Origin: Oscillospiraceae bacterium
GTDB lineage: Bacteria; Bacillota; Clostridia; Oscillospirales; Ruminococcaceae
Reading direction: 5' to 3'
DNA: 11,297 nt
Assembly: GCA_003531585.1 (NCBI GenBank)
Contig: DQFX01000003.1
Span: forward strand, 1-11,297
In this document: piece by piece, positions 1 to 5,548 of the stretch
How the letters are laid out: each line of letters opens with the position of its first letter
Numbering within the stretch: position 1 is the first letter of the stretch
The notes under the pieces: model-generated
What the model saw: only the letters and a program-made list of their open reading frames with translations
Databases searched by the model: none
What the model was told of the DNA's origin: nothing
Translations under genes and position numbers: made by a program

Positions 1-93
1 CTCGTAAGGCATACAGCCTTACTTCGTCGGCTTTCCTAGAATCTGGCACACACTTCCCATTTTTGCTTTTCACACCGTTTTTTAGAGGTTCCC
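1..93 (+). mobile_element. MITE copy A (right part only, left end outside window)
   Basis: This stretch aligns base for base, apart from one single-base length difference and a few substitutions, with 10971-11062 near the other end of the window. Both copies end in the same terminal sequence, TTTTTAGAGGTTCCC. Inside, GTAAGGC (4-10) and GCCTTAC (16-22) form a 7-bp hairpin; in copy B the same hairpin has a perfect 14-bp stem. No coding potential is seen. The left inverted end lies before base 1, so the element is only partly visible. The expected 4-bp target duplication on the right would be TTGA (94-97), but the left partner cannot be checked. It is a non-autonomous repeat, presumably moved by an IS5-family transposase (inference). 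Confidence 0.8.
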
Positions 94-122
94 TTGATTT
101 TTTACCCGGGAACTGGTATAAT
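94..122 (+). promoter_or_regulatory. Promoter of the TetR-type regulator gene
   Basis: TTGATT (94-99), a 17-bp spacer and TATAAT (117-122) form a strong sigma-A promoter 29 bp before the start codon at 151. The -35 box begins on the first base after the MITE end, so it consists of the presumed target duplication plus two bases. GGTA-N6-TACC (115-128) overlaps the -10 box and could be an autoregulatory site, but it is short. Confidence 0.8.
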
Positions 123-150
123 ACTACCATAAAGACCCGGAGGTGCTGAA

Positions 151-708
151 ATGTCACAGGTAACTAAACGCGCTCTGGAGGCTTCGCTGAAAAACCTCCT
201 GCTGAAAAAGCCGCTGAGCAAGATAACAATAAACGACATAACCGAGGACTGCGGGATTAACCGCATGACCTTCTACTACCACTTCAAGGATATTTACGAC
301 CTGGTGGAGTGGTCCTGCGCCGAGGACGCCAAAAAGGCGCTGGAGGGCAAAAAAACCTACGACACCTGGCAGCAGGGATTCCTCCAGATTTTCGAAGCGG
401 TGCAGGAGAATAAGCCGTTTATAATAAATGTCTACCGCTCAGTGAGCCGCGAGCAGGTGGAGCTGTACCTCTACAAGCTGACCTACGATCTCCTGATTGG
501 CGTAGTGAACGAATGCTCCAAGGATCTGAACGTCCGGGAGGACGACAAGGAATTCATCGCGAATTTTTATAAGTACGCGTTCGTCGGAGTAATGCTCGAC
601 TGGGTCAAGAACGATATGAAGGAGGATCCTAAGCAGATAATCGACCGCCTGTCCACGCTTATGCACGGGAATGTCTCAGCCGCGCTGGAGCGTTTCAGCA
701 TTTCGTAG
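151..708 (+). CDS. TetR/AcrR-family transcriptional regulator
   Basis: The 185-residue protein has a TetR helix-turn-helix at about residues 25-48, with the family signature ITINDITEDCGINRMTFYYHF. The C-terminal part (about 70-185) is a helical ligand-binding and dimer domain, resembling the DhaS-like subgroup in its final segment (inference from overall look). The ATG start is preceded by GGAGGTG (139-145) at good spacing. It lies 167 bp upstream of an oleate hydratase gene on the same strand, so it is the obvious candidate to control that gene, possibly sensing a fatty acid or acyl-CoA as other lipid-linked TetR proteins do. The ligand is not shown by the sequence. Length and HTH are normal and nothing is broken. 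Confidence 0.88.
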   Translation: MSQVTKRALEASLKNLLLKKPLSKITINDITEDCGINRMTFYYHFKDIYDLVEWSCAEDAKKALEGKKTYDTWQQGFLQIFEAVQENKPFIINVYRSVSREQVELYLYKLTYDLLIGVVNECSKDLNVREDDKEFIANFYKYAFVGVMLDWVKNDMKEDPKQIIDRLSTLMHGNVSAALERFSIS

Positions 709-736
709 TTTTATCATTCCAGCAGGTTTGATAAAA
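709..736. repeat. AT-rich inverted repeat directly after the regulator gene
   Basis: TTTTATCA (709-716) and TGATAAAA (729-736) are perfect 8-bp inverted arms with a 12-nt spacer, starting on the first base after the TAG stop. It may be a weak terminator stem followed by an A-run, or a protein-binding site. The sequence does not decide between these. Confidence 0.45.
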
Positions 737-750
737 AATTATACACCTTT

Positions 751-781
751 GCCGCCGTGATGAAAAACTGAACACGGCGGC
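751..781 (+). terminator. Terminator-like hairpin downstream of the regulator
   Basis: GCCGCCGTG (751-759) pairs perfectly with CACGGCGGC (773-781) across a 13-nt loop and is followed by GATTCTGTTTATTG, a poor U-tract. It probably ends the regulator transcript, at least partly, before the oleate hydratase promoter. Confidence 0.6.
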
Positions 782-798
782 GATTCTGTTTATTGTAT

Positions 799-827
799 AT
801 TTACCGATTATGAGTTAAAATATAATC
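799..827 (+). promoter_or_regulatory. Oleate hydratase promoter with overlapping inverted repeat
   Basis: A perfect -10 box TATAAT (821-826) has only a weak -35 (ATTTAC, 799-804, 16-bp spacer). An inverted repeat, GATTAT (806-811) and ATAATC (822-827), covers the spacer and the -10 box. A strong -10, weak -35 and an overlapping palindrome fit a regulated promoter. The upstream TetR protein is the natural candidate, but the arms are AT-rich and short, so this is tentative. Confidence 0.5.
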
Positions 828-875
828 ACAACAAGGAACCACCGCCCGAAAGGGTATTTTCAAGGAGGAGATCAT

Positions 876-2651
876 ATGTACTACTCAAGCGGTAACTACG
901 AAGCATTTGCAAGACCTAAGAAGCCTGCGGGCGTTGACAATAAGTCCGCGTATATTATAGGAAGCGGTCTTGCTGCACTGACTGCTGCGTGCTATCTCGT
1001 TCGCGACGGTCAGATGAAGGGCGAACACGTCCACATTCTCGAGAAGGAGCAGCTCGCGGGCGGCGCCTGCGACGGCTGGAAGTACGAGGACGTCGGCTAT
1101 GTAATGCGCGGCGGCCGTGAGATGGACAACCACTTTGAGGTAATGTGGGATCTGTTCCACTCCATTCCTTCCATCGAAACAGAAGGCGTATCCGTCCTCG
1201 ACGAGTACTACTGGCTCAACAAGGAGGATCCGAACTACTCCCTCTGCCGTGCGACCGTAAACCGCGGCGAGGACGCCCACACCGACGGCAAGTTCGACAT
1301 CTCTGACAAGGGCGCAATGGAGATCATGAAGCTGTTCTTCACCCCTGAGGAGGATCTCCAGGACAAGAAGATAACCGATTTCTTCGATGACGAGGTGCTG
1401 AACTCCAACTTCTGGCTCTACTGGCGCACGATGTTCGCGTTTGAGAACTGGCACAGCGCTCTTGAGATGAAACGCTATATTCAGCGCTATATCCACCACA
1501 TCGGCGGTCTGCCGGATTTCAAGGCGCTCCGCTTCACCAAGTACAACCAGTATGAGTCCATGATCCTCCCGATGATAAAGTACCTCGAGAGCTTCGGCGT
1601 ACAGTTCCACTTCGGCGTTAAGGTCGTGAACGTACAGTTCGACTGCAGGCCCGAGCGCAAGCTCGCGACACGCATCGACGTTATCCGTGACGGTCAGGAG
1701 GAAAGCATAGACCTCACCGAAAACGATCTCGTGTTCATCACAAACGGCGGCTGCGTCGAGAATTCCACGATGGGCAGCCAGAACAAGCCCGCTGAATTCC
1801 GCCCGGAAATCAAGGCAGGCGGCGGCTGGGATATGTGGCGTAAGATCGCCGCGCAGGATCCCGCGTTCGGCAACCCCGACAAGTTCTGCGGAAATCCTGA
1901 GCTATGCAACTGGATGAGCGCCACCGTTGAAACCCTGGATCAGCGCATAATCCCCTATATCAAGAAGATCTGCAAGCGCGACCCGTTCACCGGTAAGGTA
2001 GTCACCGGCGGCATCGTCACCGTCAAGGATTCCTCCTGGCTGCTGAGCTGGACGATCAACCGCCAGCCGCAGTTCCGTGAGCAGCCCAAGGATCACTGCC
2101 TCGTGTGGGTATACGCGCTGTTCAGCGACAAGCCCGGCGACTATATCAAGAAACCCATGCGCGAATGCACCGGCAAGGAGATCTGCATGGAGTGGCTGTA
2201 TCACCTCGGAGTTCCCGAGAATGAGATCGAGGACATGGCGGAGCATTCCGCAAATACAGTTCCGGTAATGATGCCATATATCGACGCGTTCTTCATGCCG
2301 CGTGCGATCGAGGACAGACCGAAAGTAGTTCCGGACGGCGCTGTAAACTTCGCATTCCTCGGACAGTTCGCCGAACTTCCCCGCGACACCATCTTCACCA
2401 CTGAGTACTCCATGCGCACCGGTATGGAAGCAGTCTACACCTTGCTCAACGTCGACCGCGGCGTACCCGAGGTATGGGGAAGCGTGTTCGATATCCGCGC
2501 CCTGCTTGACGCTACAGTTAAGCTCCGCGACGGCAAGAAGGCTACCAACATGAAGATGAATCTCGCCCAGGAACTGGTTGTAAAGAAGCTCCTCGGCAAG
2601 ATAAAGGACACTGATATAGAGAAGATACTCAAGGAATACAACGTTATCTGA
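876..2651 (+). CDS. ohyA: Oleate hydratase (FAD-dependent fatty acid double-bond hydratase)
   Basis: The enzyme adds water to the cis-9 double bond of oleate and related unsaturated fatty acids, giving 10-hydroxy acids, with FAD as a structural cofactor (known for the MCRA/oleate hydratase family). The 591 residues match the usual length. Visible motifs are the Rossmann FAD loop GSGLAALTAA at residues 29-38, the acidic end of the second strand at E56, and the family signature RGGREMDNHF at 78-87. E82 and Y201 fall exactly where the catalytic Glu and Tyr of the well-studied Staphylococcus aureus enzyme lie. There is no signal peptide or membrane span; family members work at the membrane surface on free fatty acids. 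The start at 876 has AAGGAGGAG just upstream. In gut bacteria this activity detoxifies unsaturated fatty acids. The upstream TetR gene and downstream PlsY-like gene fit a lipid role. Confidence 0.96.
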   Translation: MYYSSGNYEAFARPKKPAGVDNKSAYIIGSGLAALTAACYLVRDGQMKGEHVHILEKEQLAGGACDGWKYEDVGYVMRGGREMDNHFEVMWDLFHSIPSIETEGVSVLDEYYWLNKEDPNYSLCRATVNRGEDAHTDGKFDISDKGAMEIMKLFFTPEEDLQDKKITDFFDDEVLNSNFWLYWRTMFAFENWHSALEMKRYIQRYIHHIGGLPDFKALRFTKYNQYESMILPMIKYLESFGVQFHFGVKVVNVQFDCRPERKLATRIDVIRDGQEESIDLTENDLVFITNGGCVENSTMGSQNKPAEFRPEIKAGGGWDMWRKIAAQDPAFGNPDKFCGNPELCNWMSATVETLDQRIIPYIKKICKRDPFTGKVVTGGIVTVKDSSWLLSWTINRQPQFREQPKDHCLVWVYALFSDKPGDYIKKPMRECTGKEICMEWLYHLGVPENEIEDMAEHSANTVPVMMPYIDAFFMPRAIEDRPKVVPDGAVNFAFLGQFAELPRDTIFTTEYSMRTGMEAVYTLLNVDRGVPEVWGSVFDIRALLDATVKLRDGKKATNMKMNLAQELVVKKLLGKIKDTDIEKILKEYNVI

Positions 2652-2659
2652 CCCTTATC

Positions 2660-2687
2660 CCGGGCGGTTCAGCAATGAGCCGCCCGG
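2660..2687 (+). terminator. Hairpin after oleate hydratase
   Basis: A 12-bp GC-rich stem, CCGGGCGGTTCA (2660-2671) with TGAGCCGCCCGG (2676-2687), with one G-U pair and a GCAA tetraloop, begins 8 nt after the stop codon. The following sequence is only mildly T-rich (CTCTGATTT), so termination may be incomplete or the hairpin may protect the mRNA 3' end. Confidence 0.65.
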
Positions 2688-2770
2688 CTCTGATTTACTC
2701 ATCTTTTTGCTCTTGTGTGAAAAATGTCGTGCGGAGGGTATTTTTCTGGACTAATTAACCGTTTTGTCCT

Positions 2771-2799
2771 TTGTATAAAAAGCCGGGTTATAGTACAAT
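2771..2799 (+). promoter_or_regulatory. Promoter of the PlsY-like gene
   Basis: TTGTAT (2771-2776), a 17-bp spacer and TACAAT (2794-2799) make a good sigma-A promoter 60 bp before the start codon. The gene can therefore be expressed independently of the oleate hydratase. A small AGACT-CAA-AGTCT hairpin (2818-2830) lies in the leader. Confidence 0.65.
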
Positions 2800-2859
2800 A
2801 TTATTAAAGAAGTGTAAAGACTCAAAGTCTCTCAGATTCTTATGAAAGGAGAAGATAAA

Positions 2860-3468
2860 ATGCTCACGACGATCGGTTTCATATTGTTTGGATATTTCAC
2901 GGGAAGTCTGCTTTTCGCACGCTATTTTTCAAATCTGTTCTGCGGAAAGGACGTCACCGTTGACACACCCGACAGCAACCCCGGCACCTACAATGCATAC
3001 ACCTACGGCGGATTCTGGTGCGGTGCGCTGACCCTCGTATGCGACCTGCTGAAAGGATTCCTGCCGGTGTTTCTGTACATCAGGGTAAGCGGCGGAACTC
3101 CGCTTGGACTGGTGCTTGTGATGTCTGCTCCGGCGCTCGGGCATATCTTCCCCATCTGGCATAAATTCGACGGAGGAAAGGGAATCGCGGTCTCATTCGG
3201 AGTGTTGCTCGGGCTTGCTCCGAATATGCTTCCGGTGCTGACGCTGGCGCTCACCTATCTGTTGTTTTCTTTTGTGTTCAAGGTTAATCCGCATTTCTAC
3301 CGCCTGATACTCACATACTCAACGGCGTTCGGAATTATCCTGCTGACTTCCAGAAGCATTCCCGTGACCCTCGGCTGCGCTGCGGTATTCGTCATCGTGC
3401 TGTTGAAGATAATCTCCGTTCGCGATACCTACGACAAGATGACTGTACGGGCTGCGTGGAAAAGATAA
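2860..3468 (+). CDS. plsY: PlsY-like glycerol-3-phosphate acyltransferase, divergent
   Basis: PlsY is an integral membrane enzyme that transfers an acyl chain from acyl-phosphate to glycerol-3-phosphate, the first step of phospholipid synthesis. This 202-residue protein has the PlsY pattern of several hydrophobic spans. Motif 1 resembles GSLLFARY at 15-22; motif 2 is NPGTYNAYTYGG at 40-51; motif 3 is clear, GHIFPIWHKF-DGGKGIA at 94-110 with H95, K102 and GGKG. In motif 2 the usual Arg after the second Asn is replaced (N45-A-Y-T), so this may be a specialised paralog. An ATG at 2842 is in frame, but AAAGGAG (2845-2851) lies inside it and is well spaced for the ATG at 2860, which is preferred. 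The gene follows the oleate hydratase, and a rho-independent terminator lies downstream. Confidence 0.85.
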   Translation: MLTTIGFILFGYFTGSLLFARYFSNLFCGKDVTVDTPDSNPGTYNAYTYGGFWCGALTLVCDLLKGFLPVFLYIRVSGGTPLGLVLVMSAPALGHIFPIWHKFDGGKGIAVSFGVLLGLAPNMLPVLTLALTYLLFSFVFKVNPHFYRLILTYSTAFGIILLTSRSIPVTLGCAAVFVIVLLKIISVRDTYDKMTVRAAWKR

Positions 3469-3475
3469 GACCTAT

Positions 3476-3524
3476 GGCAACACCGCACCAAGACCATTTA
3501 TTGGATTTTGTACGCGGTATTGCC
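3476..3524. repeat. 49-bp inverted-repeat insertion with CTAT duplication
   Basis: GGCAACACCGC (3476-3486) and GCGGTATTGCC (3514-3524) are inverted with 10 of 11 matches, and the unit is flanked on both sides by CTAT (3472-3475 and 3525-3528). Inverted ends plus a 4-bp direct duplication suggest a tiny MITE or internally deleted element placed between the plsY stop and its terminator. As RNA it would fold into one hairpin. The ends differ from those of the larger MITE family in this window. It could alternatively be a simple hairpin with chance flanks. Confidence 0.5.
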
Positions 3525-3532
3525 CTATAATT

Positions 3533-3559
3533 AAAAGGGGCTGAGTTCAGCCCCTTTTT
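3533..3559 (+). terminator. Rho-independent terminator after plsY
   Basis: AAAAGGGGCTGA (3533-3544) pairs with TCAGCCCCTTTT (3547-3558), and the stem runs into a T-tract (3555-3559). The A-run on the other side would let it also work weakly on the minus strand. Confidence 0.92.
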
Positions 3560-3621
3560 GATTTTCAAGTCGCTGTAACCTGCTTCCAAAATTTCATGTG
3601 TTCCGCCTGTTGAAATAAATC

Positions 3622-3652
3622 AAAAAGGGCAGCCGCATTTCTGCGACTGCCC
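3622..3652 (-). terminator. Rho-independent terminator of the rubrerythrin gene
   Basis: GGGCAGCCGCA (3627-3637) and TGCGACTGCCC (3642-3652) form a stem with one mismatch and a 4-nt loop. Read on the minus strand it is followed by five T (3626-3622). It lies 32 bp past the rubrerythrin stop. Confidence 0.9.
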
Positions 3653-3684
3653 CTGTGAAGCCTTTATTCAGGCGGTTTCTTGGA

Positions 3685-4239
3685 TCACTTGAAGTATCTG
3701 TTGAGAAGACCCTCGAAAGCCTTTCCGTGTCTTGCCTCGTCCTTTGCCATTTCGTGAACGGTGTCGTGGATAGCGTCGAGGTTGAGAGCCTTTGCCTTCT
3801 TTGCAAGGTCAAGCTTGCCTGCGGTAGCGCCGTGCTCAGCTTCTACGCGCTTTGTGAGGTTCTCCTTGGTGGAAGGAGAAACTACCTCGCCGAGAAGCTC
3901 AGCGAACTTTGCAGCGTGCTCTGCCTCTTCCCATGCAGCCTTCTCGTAGTAGAGACCTACCTCGGGATAGCCCTCGCGGTGAGCGGCTCTTGCCATTGCA
4001 AGGTACATGCCGACCTCTGTGCACTCGCCGGTGAAGTTAGCGCGCAGACCCTCAACGATCTCCTCGGGAACGCCCTCGAGCTTGCCAACGCCGATCTTAT
4101 GCTCGTCAGCGAAAACCAGCTTGCTGCCGTTGTCATCGATAACAGTGAACTTGGAGCCGGGAACGCCGCACTGCGGGCACTTCTCAGGAGCTGCGTCGCC
4201 TTCGTAAACATAGCCGCATACAGGACATACAAATTTCAT
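3685..4239 (-). CDS. Reverse rubrerythrin (NADH-linked peroxidase, oxidative stress)
   Basis: The 184-residue protein has a rubredoxin-like iron site first, with cysteine pairs C5-x2-C8 and C21-x2-C24, then a ferritin-like di-iron four-helix domain from about residue 58, with ligands such as E72/E75, ExxH at 105-108 and a second ExxH in DEARHG near the C-terminus. In classical rubrerythrin the rubredoxin part is C-terminal. This swapped order is that of clostridial reverse rubrerythrin, which passes electrons from NAD(P)H-linked partners to reduce hydrogen peroxide and oxygen in the cytoplasm of anaerobes. AGGT/GGAGG (complement of 4248-4253) lies 8 nt before the ATG. It is monocistronic, between a consensus promoter and a strong terminator. 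A flavodoxin-fold reductase lies upstream on the same strand, but an IS relic and its own promoter separate the two. Confidence 0.94.
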   Translation of the reverse strand: MKFVCPVCGYVYEGDAAPEKCPQCGVPGSKFTVIDDNGSKLVFADEHKIGVGKLEGVPEEIVEGLRANFTGECTEVGMYLAMARAAHREGYPEVGLYYEKAAWEEAEHAAKFAELLGEVVSPSTKENLTKRVEAEHGATAGKLDLAKKAKALNLDAIHDTVHEMAKDEARHGKAFEGLLNRYFK

Positions 4240-4310
4240 AATGATTTACCTCCGTTGATTTGATTTTAATGAATTTTAAATTAGGAATTATTCTTGATTT
4301 CCTTGATTAA

Positions 4311-4339
4311 ATTATATCACAACTGAATTGTTTTGTCAA
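4311..4339 (-). promoter_or_regulatory. Perfect consensus promoter of the rubrerythrin gene
   Basis: On the minus strand TTGACA (complement of 4334-4339), 17 bp, TATAAT (complement of 4311-4316) matches the sigma-A consensus at all 12 positions. A 71-nt AT-rich leader follows, with dyads such as GAATAATTC that could hold a PerR or Fur-type site, but no convincing box was identified. Confidence 0.92.
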
Positions 4340-4425
4340 GGGTTTTTTGTGTTTTTTTCGTGAAAAATACAGTTATATAGAGCTAACCAGAGGCTGCGGC
4401 ACAAGATATAGCGCATCTACATTAT

Positions 4426-4752
4426 GGCAACCTCTAAAAACTCCTATGAAAAAGAAGAAAAGTGAGCCGTATGACGTGGTAATGATGCTCAGGATACTGG
4501 TATTGCAGCGGCTGTATAACCTTTCAGACGATCAGACAGAATGAGCTTTATGAGATTTCCGGGAATAAACCTTTGCGATAAAGTCCCTGACGCAAAGACG
4601 GTCCGGAAATTCAAGAATGACCTTGCAGAAACGGAAAAGGTAACGATCAAGGCAAAGTTTCTGTTCCAAAGCTTTGCCTACGGGTCAAGATTTGACCGAT
4701 TATGCTCAATACCTCTATTTGTCTGAAATTTTGTCGGTTTTTAGAGGTTCCC
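4426..4752 (+). mobile_element. Internally deleted IS5-family element with both ends
   Basis: The left end GGCAACCTCTAAAAAC (4426-4441) and the complement of the right end, GGGAACCTCTAAAAAC (4737-4752), match at all but one position. Both sides carry the direct repeat TTAT (4422-4425 and 4753-4756). Only 327 bp remain, against over 1 kb for a complete IS5-type element. The interior holds broken N-terminal transposase coding sequence. Its ends match those of the non-coding MITE copies at 1-93 and 10893-11062. It lies between the rubrerythrin promoter and the 3' end of the flavoprotein gene, 18 bp beyond that gene's stop. Confidence 0.88.
4446..4726 (+). pseudogene. IS5-family transposase remnant, frameshifted and truncated
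   Basis: The first segment (4446-4544) encodes YDVVMMLRILVLQRLYNL-SDDQTE and then a stop. The second segment (4541-4726), in another frame, encodes MSFMRFPGINLCDKVPDAKT followed by VRKFKNDLAE. Joined, these match the N-terminal region of IS5-group transposases, where DDQTE is normally followed by about six residues (YQINDR-like) and then the M/LSFMRF segment. The missing piece and the frame change fit a 19-nt deletion between two GACAGAA repeats (inference). None of the catalytic DDE region is left, so no active transposase is made. Confidence 0.85.
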
Positions 4753-4770
4753 TTATGTAAATTACAGTTT

Positions 4771-5394
4771 TTACCTGATGAAATTAGTCCGGATAACCTT
4801 CTCCGGAACCGGACAGGCAATTCCCGCGTTCTTTCCCGCCTCAATGCACTTCAGCAGCCACGCCATGTTCTTCGCAAGCGTGGAAAGCGTCTGGAGACCC
4901 TCCGCGTCCTGAAGCACCTGCTCCGGCAGGTTTCCGTGAACCTGGTTCCAGTACTGCGAACCTACCACCGGCATGTTATTGATGGTGAAGTACTTGTTGA
5001 GCTGGTCGAACGCTGCGGAGGCTCCGCCCCTGCGGCAGCTTACGACTCCAGCAGCCGGCTTGAACGCCATGCTCTTCCCGCCAGAGTAGAACGCCCTGTC
5101 CATGAACGCGCCCATAGCTCCGCCGATAGCTGCGTAGTGCACCGGAGAACCGAAAATGTACCCATCAGCCTCTGCCGCTTTGAGTACGAACTCGTTCACA
5201 ACGTCGTCGATACAGCACTTGCCCAGACCCTTCTTGCAGGCTCCGCAGCCGATACAGCCGGATATCGGCTTGCTGCCTATCCAGAATATCTCGGTATGTA
5301 CTCCCTGCTCCTCAAGCACGGAAGCAGCGTGCTTCAGCGCGGCGTCGGTGCAGCCGTGCTCGTGCGGGCTGCCGTTTACTAATAATACAGTCAT
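4771..5394 (-). CDS. Flavodoxin-fold NAD(P)H-dependent reductase / iron-sulfur flavoprotein-like
   Basis: This 207-residue cytoplasmic protein has the NADPH-dependent FMN reductase fold. It begins with a short beta strand and an FMN-phosphate loop, VNGSPHEHGCT at residues 6-16. Next comes a cysteine-rich segment, C47-x2-C50-x2-C53-x6-C60-C61, as in iron-sulfur-flavoprotein-like members. The second flavin-binding stretch is GSPVHYAAIGGAMGAFMDR. Such proteins reduce flavins, quinones or unknown acceptors; the substrate cannot be told here. An upstream in-frame ATG at 5493 would add 33 residues but would run through the promoter; the ATG at 5394 has AGGAGGT (complement of 5401-5407) six bases away and is chosen. 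The gene is divergent from the EamA gene. Whether the cysteines bind a cluster is inference. Confidence 0.88.
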   Translation of the reverse strand: MTVLLVNGSPHEHGCTDAALKHAASVLEEQGVHTEIFWIGSKPISGCIGCGACKKGLGKCCIDDVVNEFVLKAAEADGYIFGSPVHYAAIGGAMGAFMDRAFYSGGKSMAFKPAAGVVSCRRGGASAAFDQLNKYFTINNMPVVGSQYWNQVHGNLPEQVLQDAEGLQTLSTLAKNMAWLLKCIEAGKNAGIACPVPEKVIRTNFIR

Positions 5395-5427
5395 GGTGTT
5401 ACCTCCTGATTTGGTTTTGATACACAT

Positions 5428-5456
5428 ATTATATAACAAAAAGCCAAAAAATGCAA
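5428..5456 (-). promoter_or_regulatory. Promoter of the flavoprotein gene
   Basis: On the minus strand TTGCAT (complement of 5451-5456), 17 bp, TATAAT (complement of 5428-5433). It fires away from the EamA promoter; the two -35 boxes are 30 bp apart. Confidence 0.82.
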
Positions 5457-5488
5457 CCGGAAGTTTCGCGATAAAACCTTCCCCGGTT
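5455..5488. repeat. Inverted repeat between two divergent promoters
   Basis: AACCGGAAG (5455-5463) and CTTCCCCGGTT (5478-5488) are inverted with a 2-base bulge. The outer bases of each arm enter the -35 boxes of the flavoprotein and EamA promoters. This placement would suit a shared operator, but no regulator gene is adjacent. Confidence 0.4.
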
Positions 5489-5515
5489 GACAATACCGCG
5501 TAATAGTACTATAAT
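5487..5515 (+). promoter_or_regulatory. Perfect consensus promoter of the EamA-queH operon
   Basis: TTGACA (5487-5492), 17-bp spacer, TATAAT (5510-5515). The leader to the start codon at 5549 is only about 30 nt, too short for a preQ1 riboswitch. Confidence 0.92.
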
Positions 5516-5548
5516 ATTTAATGTTGAAAAAAACAGGGAAGTGACAAA

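Noticed and set aside
885..1610. Minus-strand open frame inside oleate hydratase
   Set aside because: Shadow of a well-conserved gene; no ribosome site, promoter or family motif.
2818..2830. AGACT/AGTCT hairpin in the plsY leader as a regulatory RNA
   Set aside because: A 5-bp stem with a 3-nt loop is too small to support a claim.
3655..4263. Plus-strand open frame opposite rubrerythrin
   Set aside because: It covers the terminator and promoter regions of a clear minus-strand gene and shows no motif.
5395..5493. N-terminal extension of the flavoprotein from an upstream ATG
   Set aside because: It would run through the -35 and -10 boxes; the ATG at 5394 has an excellent ribosome site and begins directly with the flavodoxin fold.
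5516..5548. Possible preQ1 riboswitch before the EamA-queH operon
   Set aside because: The leader after the promoter is only about 30 nt and shows no pseudoknot-like pairing.
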